Source of the DNA: Chloroflexota bacterium
Lineage (GTDB): Bacteria > Chloroflexota > Limnocylindria > Limnocylindrales > CSP1-4
DNA length: 11,788 bases
Direction: 5' to 3'
Assembly: GCA_021785115.1 (NCBI GenBank)
Contig: JAJYGO010000379.1
Span: 1-11,788 of the forward strand
The stretch's first letter is position 1, and the number at the start of each line of letters is the position of its first letter. Shown here piece after piece: positions 8,318 to 11,788 of the stretch. The position numbers and the translations under genes are program-made. The notes under the pieces were generated by a model, which was not told the DNA's origin, did no database searches, and saw only the letters and a program-made list of their open reading frames with translations.

Positions 8318-10998
8318 CGGTCCAGGGTCTCGCGAACCTTACGGGCGAGCGCCGTCCCGCTGAACGGCTTGGCGAGGAAGGCGGACCCGTCGCCGCGGCT
8401 CTCGCGGAAGGCGCCGTTCTCCGTGTATCCGGACGTGTAGAGCACCGGGAGGGTCGGTCGCGTTTCCCGTAGTTGTGCCGCCAGTTCGGTGCCCCGCATG
8501 CCCGGCATGACGACGTCCGTGATCAGCAGATCGATCGGCCGGGTCTCGCCGGCCGCGACCAGGAGTGCCCGCCGGGCATCATCGGCTTCGAGGACACGAT
8601 AGCCGCGATGCTCCAGGGTCGACCGTGCGAAGGCGCGCACCGCCGCGTCGTCCTCGACCAGCAGCACGGTCTCGGAGCCGACGAGGGCGTCGCGCGCATC
8701 CGTGACGCTCGGGGCCGGAGCCGGCGCTCCGTCGGCGCGCGGCAGGTAGATCTTGAACGTCGAGCCGGCGCCCGGTTCGCTGTACGCCCAGACGTTGCCG
8801 CCCGACTGCTTGACGATCCCGTAGACGGTGGCCAGACCCAGACCGGTGCCTCGATCCGGACCCTTCGTCGTGAAGAAGGGCTCGAACGCGCGGCTCAGCG
8901 TGTCGGCGTCCATGCCCACGCCGGTGTCGCCGATCACCAGCGTGACATACCGGCCCGGGACCACGCTGAGATGGTTCGCCGCGTAGGCCGCGTCGAGCTC
9001 TGTGTTTGCCGTTTCGATCAGAAGCCGTCCGCCGTCGGGCATCGCGTCACGGGCGTTGAGCGCCAGATTGACGATCACCTGCTCGAGCTGGCTTCGGTCG
9101 GCCATCACGGACCCAAGAGCCGGGTCGAGCGCCGTCACGAGCTCGATGTCCTCACCGAGCGAGCGGGTCAGCATCGGCCGGAGGTCGGCGACCACGGCGT
9201 TGATGTCCAGGGCCACCGGCTCGAGGACCTGCCGGCGGGCGAACGCAAGAAGCTGCCGGGTCAGGCTCGCGGCACGGTCGCCCGCCTCGCGGATCTTCGT
9301 GAGATCGTCGCGCAGCCGGTCCGGGGAGTCGACTTCCGCGGACGCCAGTTCGGCAAACCCGTTGATCACCATGACCAGGTTGTTGAAGTCGTGCGCGATG
9401 CCACCCGCGAGCTGGCCGACCGAGTCGAACTTCAGGGCCTGATGCAGCTGCGCCGCGAGCTGCTCCCGCCGGGTGATGTCGACGATCGTCGCCATCACGT
9501 AGCGCTGGCCCTCGGGGTCCCGCCAGGGCGTCAGGCCGATCTCGGCCGGAAAGATCGCCCCGTCGCGCCGGCGACCGGTCAGGTTGCGCCCGTGGCCGAG
9601 CGGCCGAGCCACCGGCTGGTCCAGGTACCCGGTCAACTGGGCCGCATGCTGTTCACGGAAGCCGTCCGGCACGAGGGTCGCGAGGTCCTGCCCCTCGAGA
9701 TCGGCCGGTTCGTAGCCGAAGAAGTCCCGGACCCGGGGGCTGGCGAGCACGATCCGCCCGGCCTGGTCGACGACGACGATCGCCGCCGGCGAGGCCTCGA
9801 GCAGGCTCCGGAAGCGCTCCTCGCTGGCGCGCAGCGCCCGCTCGGCTCGCGACCGCTGGGTGACGTCTTCGGCAATGCTCAAGATCTCGATGGTGGTCGG
9901 GTCTGCGCCACGAAGGAGGGCTGTCCAGATCTCGACCTCGATCGGCTCCCCGTCGCGCCGCCGCCGGCGGAAGCTCCCTGTGAGCTGTCCCCCGGCGACG
10001 ACGGTCGCGATGTTCGCTCGGTACTCCGGCTCGAGGTCCGGTGGGACGGTGGGATTGGGCCGGCCGATGACCTCGGCGGCGGACCAGCCGAAGACCCGCT
10101 CGGCGGCCTCGTTCCAGCTCGCGATCCGTCCGTCGAGATCGATGGTGAAGATCGGCAGGGGGGAGGCGGTGACGGTCGCCTCGAGGCGCCGCACCGTGTC
10201 GACCAGGTGCGCTCGGGCCGCTCGCTCCTGCGTGAGGTCGCGGACGTAGGCAAGCGTGGCCAGACCGTCGGGGAGGGTGATGTCGCCCGCGATGACGCGG
10301 ACCGGGAACTCGCTGCCGTCGGCCCGCAGGCCGGTCGACTCGGACTCGCCGGCGATTGGCTGCTCGACCGCGCGGCGGGCCGTGTTCTGCTGCCGGTCCG
10401 CTCGTGCCGCCGGCACGATCCGCTCGATCAACGCGCTCCCGATGGCGTCGGCGCGGTCTGCGAGCCTGAACGTGGCCACGAACGTCTGGTTCACGTCGAC
10501 GATGTGGCCGCTGCGGCTGATCGCGGTGGCGAGCGGCGACTGATCGAACAGGGCCCGGAACCGCTGCTCCGTCTGGCGCAGGTCCGTCTCGAGCGCGATC
10601 TCTCTGGTGATGTCGCGAGCGACGCCGTCCAATCCGATGCTTCCGTCCGGCAGCGTGTACGGCGACGTCCTGAGCTCGACCCAGACCGCCTGGCCGTCCT
10701 TGCGCCGCCAGCGCAGCCGGAACGGATCGGGCGGGGCCTGCCGGCCGCCAAGGACGGCCTCGAGGAGCGGGCGGTCGTCCGGGTGGACCAGGTCGATGGC
10801 GAGGGTCGAGTCGGCGTACAGCTCTTCGGGCGTGTACCCCGAGACCTGGGTGAGCGAAGGGCTGACGTAGGTGAACCCCGCTGACGGCGCCACGCGGTAG
10901 CGAAAGACGACGTCGCGCGATTGCTCGGCGAGCGCCCTGAAGAGGCCGCTCTCGGCGGAGCGGCCAGGCGAGGCCTGCGCCCGCGTTGCTCTCTTCAC
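8314..10998 (-). CDS. Soluble hybrid histidine kinase: four PAS domains, NtrB-like kinase core, C-terminal receiver
   Basis: Cytosolic sensor kinase, 894 aa from the GTG at 10998-10996, without membrane segments. Four PAS/PAC units lie at about residues 19-137, 146-262, 272-390 and 395-512; the third has the typical GRIASWNEAAERVFGW. The phosphorylation box GGIAHDFNN places the active His at 536. The ATPase domain has the N-box Asn648 in NLALNARDAM, G1 DTGVGMD (691-697), F-box FEPFFTTK (705-712) and G2 GTGLGLA (717-723). A receiver follows with Glu782/Asp783/Asp784, phospho-acceptor Asp828 in LLITDVVMPG, Thr855 and Lys877 in LAKPFS. The GTG is preceded by a G-run (GGGGGGT) about 4 nt away; the other in-frame choice is a TTG at 11112 whose extra 38 residues look non-coding. 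It is first in the operon and overlaps the receiver-EAL gene by 4 nt. The input signal is unknown. Confidence 0.94.
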   Translation of the reverse strand: MKRATRAQASPGRSAESGLFRALAEQSRDVVFRYRVAPSAGFTYVSPSLTQVSGYTPEELYADSTLAIDLVHPDDRPLLEAVLGGRQAPPDPFRLRWRRKDGQAVWVELRTSPYTLPDGSIGLDGVARDITREIALETDLRQTEQRFRALFDQSPLATAISRSGHIVDVNQTFVATFRLADRADAIGSALIERIVPAARADRQQNTARRAVEQPIAGESESTGLRADGSEFPVRVIAGDITLPDGLATLAYVRDLTQERAARAHLVDTVRRLEATVTASPLPIFTIDLDGRIASWNEAAERVFGWSAAEVIGRPNPTVPPDLEPEYRANIATVVAGGQLTGSFRRRRRDGEPIEVEIWTALLRGADPTTIEILSIAEDVTQRSRAERALRASEERFRSLLEASPAAIVVVDQAGRIVLASPRVRDFFGYEPADLEGQDLATLVPDGFREQHAAQLTGYLDQPVARPLGHGRNLTGRRRDGAIFPAEIGLTPWRDPEGQRYVMATIVDITRREQLAAQLHQALKFDSVGQLAGGIAHDFNNLVMVINGFAELASAEVDSPDRLRDDLTKIREAGDRAASLTRQLLAFARRQVLEPVALDINAVVADLRPMLTRSLGEDIELVTALDPALGSVMADRSQLEQVIVNLALNARDAMPDGGRLLIETANTELDAAYAANHLSVVPGRYVTLVIGDTGVGMDADTLSRAFEPFFTTKGPDRGTGLGLATVYGIVKQSGGNVWAYSEPGAGSTFKIYLPRADGAPAPAPSVTDARDALVGSETVLLVEDDAAVRAFARSTLEHRGYRVLEADDARRALLVAAGETRPIDLLITDVVMPGMRGTELAAQLRETRPTLPVLYTSGYTENGAFRESRGDGSAFLAKPFSGTALARKVRETLDR

Positions 10999-11077
10999 GA
11001 CACCCCCCGCGTCGGTTGGCCTGGATCCCGGTGAGGCGCGTGCTTCGCGCGCTTCACACGGCCAGTGCCCGGGGACG

Positions 11078-11335
11078 TTACAGCCATGTCGGTGCGCCTC
11101 GGAACCGGTCAAAGGTCCTATCGCACCATGAGCGACTCGACTTCAACGGGCCGAGGGCGAGTGCGAGCCCGAGAGCGCGAGCTCGGCGGCCCCAGGGGAC
11201 GAACCGATACGGCCAGACCAGCGGGGCACCGCTGGCGATGGACGCGGCGGCGAGCACGGGGGTCGCCCTGAACAACGCACGCCGCAGCGCGGGCGCCCCG
11301 GCCACGCGGAAGCGAGGGTGCTGACGCACTGCCAT
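11078..11335 (-). CDS. Doubtful small protein, unknown function
   Basis: An ATG-started frame of 85 codons ending in TAA, 79 nt before the kinase start and on the same strand. I do not recognise it. Codons 1 to about 65 have high GC3 like the real genes here; the last 20 codons drift away from that pattern. The product would be basic (many Arg) with a moderately hydrophobic stretch at about residues 21-41 and a second short one (ALGLALALGPL) at about 54-64, so a small membrane-associated protein is conceivable. The possible ribosome site (GAGCGAG about 5-11 nt upstream) is poor. It could equally be leader RNA of the kinase operon that happens to be open. Confidence 0.25.
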   Translation of the reverse strand: MAVRQHPRFRVAGAPALRRALFRATPVLAAASIASGAPLVWPYRFVPWGRRARALGLALALGPLKSSRSWCDRTFDRFRGAPTWL

Positions 11336-11463
11336 CGCGGCTCGCTCGGGGTGTTCCGGCGGGGTGGTCTTGGCGATGGGTGGGGACCCCCATGTCTCAA
11401 CCGTGGTGCGCTGGATTGCCCTACCGCTCCGGTCACACCACCTGGCCCGGAGGGGTTCGTCAG

Positions 11464-11490
11464 CCGGCCCGGAACCGAGGACCGGGCCGG
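11464..11490. repeat. Strong GC-rich inverted repeat (hairpin) in the kinase operon leader
   Basis: CCGGCCCGG at 11464-11472 and CCGGGCCGG at 11482-11490 are perfect 9-bp complements around a 9-nt loop. If the TATACT at 11513-11508 is a real -10, the hairpin begins about 10 nt into the minus-strand transcript. There is no flanking T-run in either direction, so a simple intrinsic terminator is not supported. Confidence 0.55.
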
Positions 11491-11507
11491 GCTCACGACG
11501 GCCGGAG

Positions 11508-11536
11508 AGTATATGAACACCGTCGCCGTCGGTCTG
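11508..11536 (-). promoter_or_regulatory. Candidate promoter for the minus-strand kinase operon
   Basis: On the minus strand TATACT (11513-11508) differs from the TATAAT consensus at one base and stands out in this GC-rich DNA. Exactly 17 nt upstream is CAGACC (11536-11531), which matches only the GAC core of TTGACA. A better -35 look-alike, TGGACA (11540-11535), is 21 nt away, which is too far for a standard sigma-70-type promoter. Transcription would begin near 11501, leaving a leader of about 500 nt before the kinase GTG. Confidence 0.35.
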
Positions 11537-11584
11537 TCCAGCCCCGTCGGCAGATGTGTGGACAGATGCTGTCGCCGGCAGATG
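11533..11584. repeat. Cluster of operator-like inverted and direct repeats
   Basis: Three overlapping elements in 52 bp: a perfect 8-bp inverted repeat TCTGTCCA (11533-11540) / TGGACAGA (11559-11566) with an 18-nt spacer; the compact palindrome GACAG-ATG-CTGTC (11561-11573); and a 9-bp direct repeat CGGCAGATG (11548-11556 and 11576-11584). The cluster lies just upstream of, and partly over, the candidate minus-strand promoter, and about 75-125 bp before the sugar kinase start, a suitable place for a regulator acting on one or both divergent genes. The binding protein cannot be named. Confidence 0.4.
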
Positions 11585-11643
11585 CAGAGCGCGAGCTCCC
11601 AGGCCACAGGTCCAGGCTCTGCTCGCCGGCCTCCCGGGCACGC

Positions 11644-11649
11644 TATCGT
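11644..11649 (+). promoter_or_regulatory. Possible -10 element for a leaderless sugar kinase transcript
   Basis: TATCGT fits the TANNNT pattern common in GC-rich bacteria and ends 8 nt before the ATG at 11658, so transcription would start at or next to the start codon. The gene has no clear Shine-Dalgarno sequence, which agrees with leaderless translation. No matching -35 hexamer is seen. Confidence 0.3.
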
Positions 11650-11657
11650 TCCCCGAG

Positions 11658-11788
11658 ATGGTCTCGCACCGGTTTGCTGCAGCCTCGACGACCCGCGTGC
11701 TCGTGCTCGGCGATCTCGTGCTCGACGTCATTCTCGCGCCATCCGGGCCGCTCAGGAGGGGCACGGACGTCGCCGGACACGTGTCGTT
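11658..11788 (+). CDS. PfkB-family sugar kinase, N-terminal fragment cut by the window edge
   Basis: Forty-three complete codons are visible from an ATG, running off the end of the window without a stop. Members phosphorylate sugars or nucleosides (ribokinase, 2-keto-3-deoxygluconate kinase, fructokinase and others) with ATP in the cytoplasm. After about 12 variable residues comes RVLVLGDLVLDVI, the characteristic first beta strand and Gly-Asp-x-x-x-Asp start of the PfkB fold, followed by PLRRGTDVAGHVS, which matches the lid/substrate region that precedes the conserved Gly-Gly of the family. The catalytic C-terminal part is outside the window, so substrate and integrity are unknown. It is transcribed away from the kinase operon and shares its upstream region. 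Confidence 0.75.
   Translation, partial: MVSHRFAAASTTRVLVLGDLVLDVILAPSGPLRRGTDVAGHVS

Larger units (their letters stand above)
10999..11657. other. Divergent intergenic region between the kinase operon and the sugar kinase gene
   Basis: About 660 bases without a confident gene. It should hold the promoters of both neighbours. Visible contents are one doubtful small minus-strand frame (11078-11335), the nested inverted repeats GTGGTG/CACCAC (11403-11408, 11436-11441) and ACCG/CGGT (11423-11426, 11430-11433), the strong GC hairpin at 11464-11490, a minus-strand TATACT, and a cluster of operator-like dyads at 11533-11584. These are listed individually where worth reading. Confidence 0.6.

Noticed and set aside
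8473..10884. 803-codon plus-strand open frame opposite the histidine kinase
   Set aside because: It is fully antisense to a kinase with all conserved motifs in place, and its translation is Arg/Gly/Asp-rich with no recognisable fold. This is a codon-bias shadow.
10999..11112. N-terminal extension of the histidine kinase to a TTG at 11112
   Set aside because: The 38 extra residues precede the first PAS domain, look non-coding (His/Pro/Cys scattered, no family match), and the GTG at 10998 has a G-rich ribosome site.
11464..11490. Intrinsic terminator reading of the 9-bp GC hairpin
   Set aside because: No T-run follows on either strand. It is kept only as a repeat or leader hairpin.
11605..11764. 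Upstream part of a minus-strand frame spanning 11078-11764
   Set aside because: It would run antisense through the start of the PfkB-family kinase, which has the clear GDLVLDV motif, and its N-terminal part has no coding character. Only the 11335-11078 portion is kept, as a doubtful candidate.

Overview
This is a GC-rich bacterial window (roughly 70% G+C by eye; most third codon positions are G or C) with no tRNA, rRNA, insertion sequence or CRISPR array that I can see. The lipoprotein has a long Ala/Thr/Pro/Ser linker after its cysteine, both EAL domains carry a DDAGxGYAS-type loop, and GTG starts are frequent. These fit a Chloroflexota or Actinomycetota-like genome. This lineage call is an inference from style, not an identification.

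Layout. (1) Positions 1-193: non-coding leader with small inverted repeats. (2) 194-4424, plus strand: a three-gene ABC importer in the order lipoprotein substrate-binding protein, two-module fused permease, ATPase. The genes are joined by 4-nt stop/start overlaps (GTGA, then ATGA), so this is a tightly coupled operon of the ferric iron/thiamine/2-aminoethylphosphonate superfamily layout. (3) 4482-10998, minus strand, convergent with the importer: a signalling operon whose transcription order is a soluble hybrid histidine kinase with four PAS domains and a C-terminal receiver, a receiver-GAF-EAL protein (4-nt ATGA overlap), and, after a 35-nt gap holding a GC-rich hairpin, a membrane protein with PAS, GAF and EAL domains. 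(4) 10999-11657: a divergent intergenic region with several inverted repeats, a TATACT-like -10 on the minus strand and one doubtful small reading frame. (5) 11658 to the end, plus strand: the first 43 codons of a PfkB-family sugar kinase, cut by the window edge.

How the parts work together. The importer would deliver one small ligand through a cell-surface lipoprotein; which ligand is open, because the paired tyrosines that bind Fe(III) in FbpA-type proteins are two serines here. The minus-strand operon looks like a c-di-GMP-lowering module: a kinase that probably phosphorylates the receiver of a c-di-GMP phosphodiesterase, plus a second, membrane-bound phosphodiesterase. Both EAL domains keep all expected catalytic residues and no GGDEF (cyclase) domain is present. 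Nothing in the sequence ties the importer to the signalling operon except that they meet tail to tail.

I see no clearly new system. The most unusual content is the all-phosphodiesterase architecture, the importer's unknown ligand, and the repeat-rich divergent control region near 11.46-11.59 kb.
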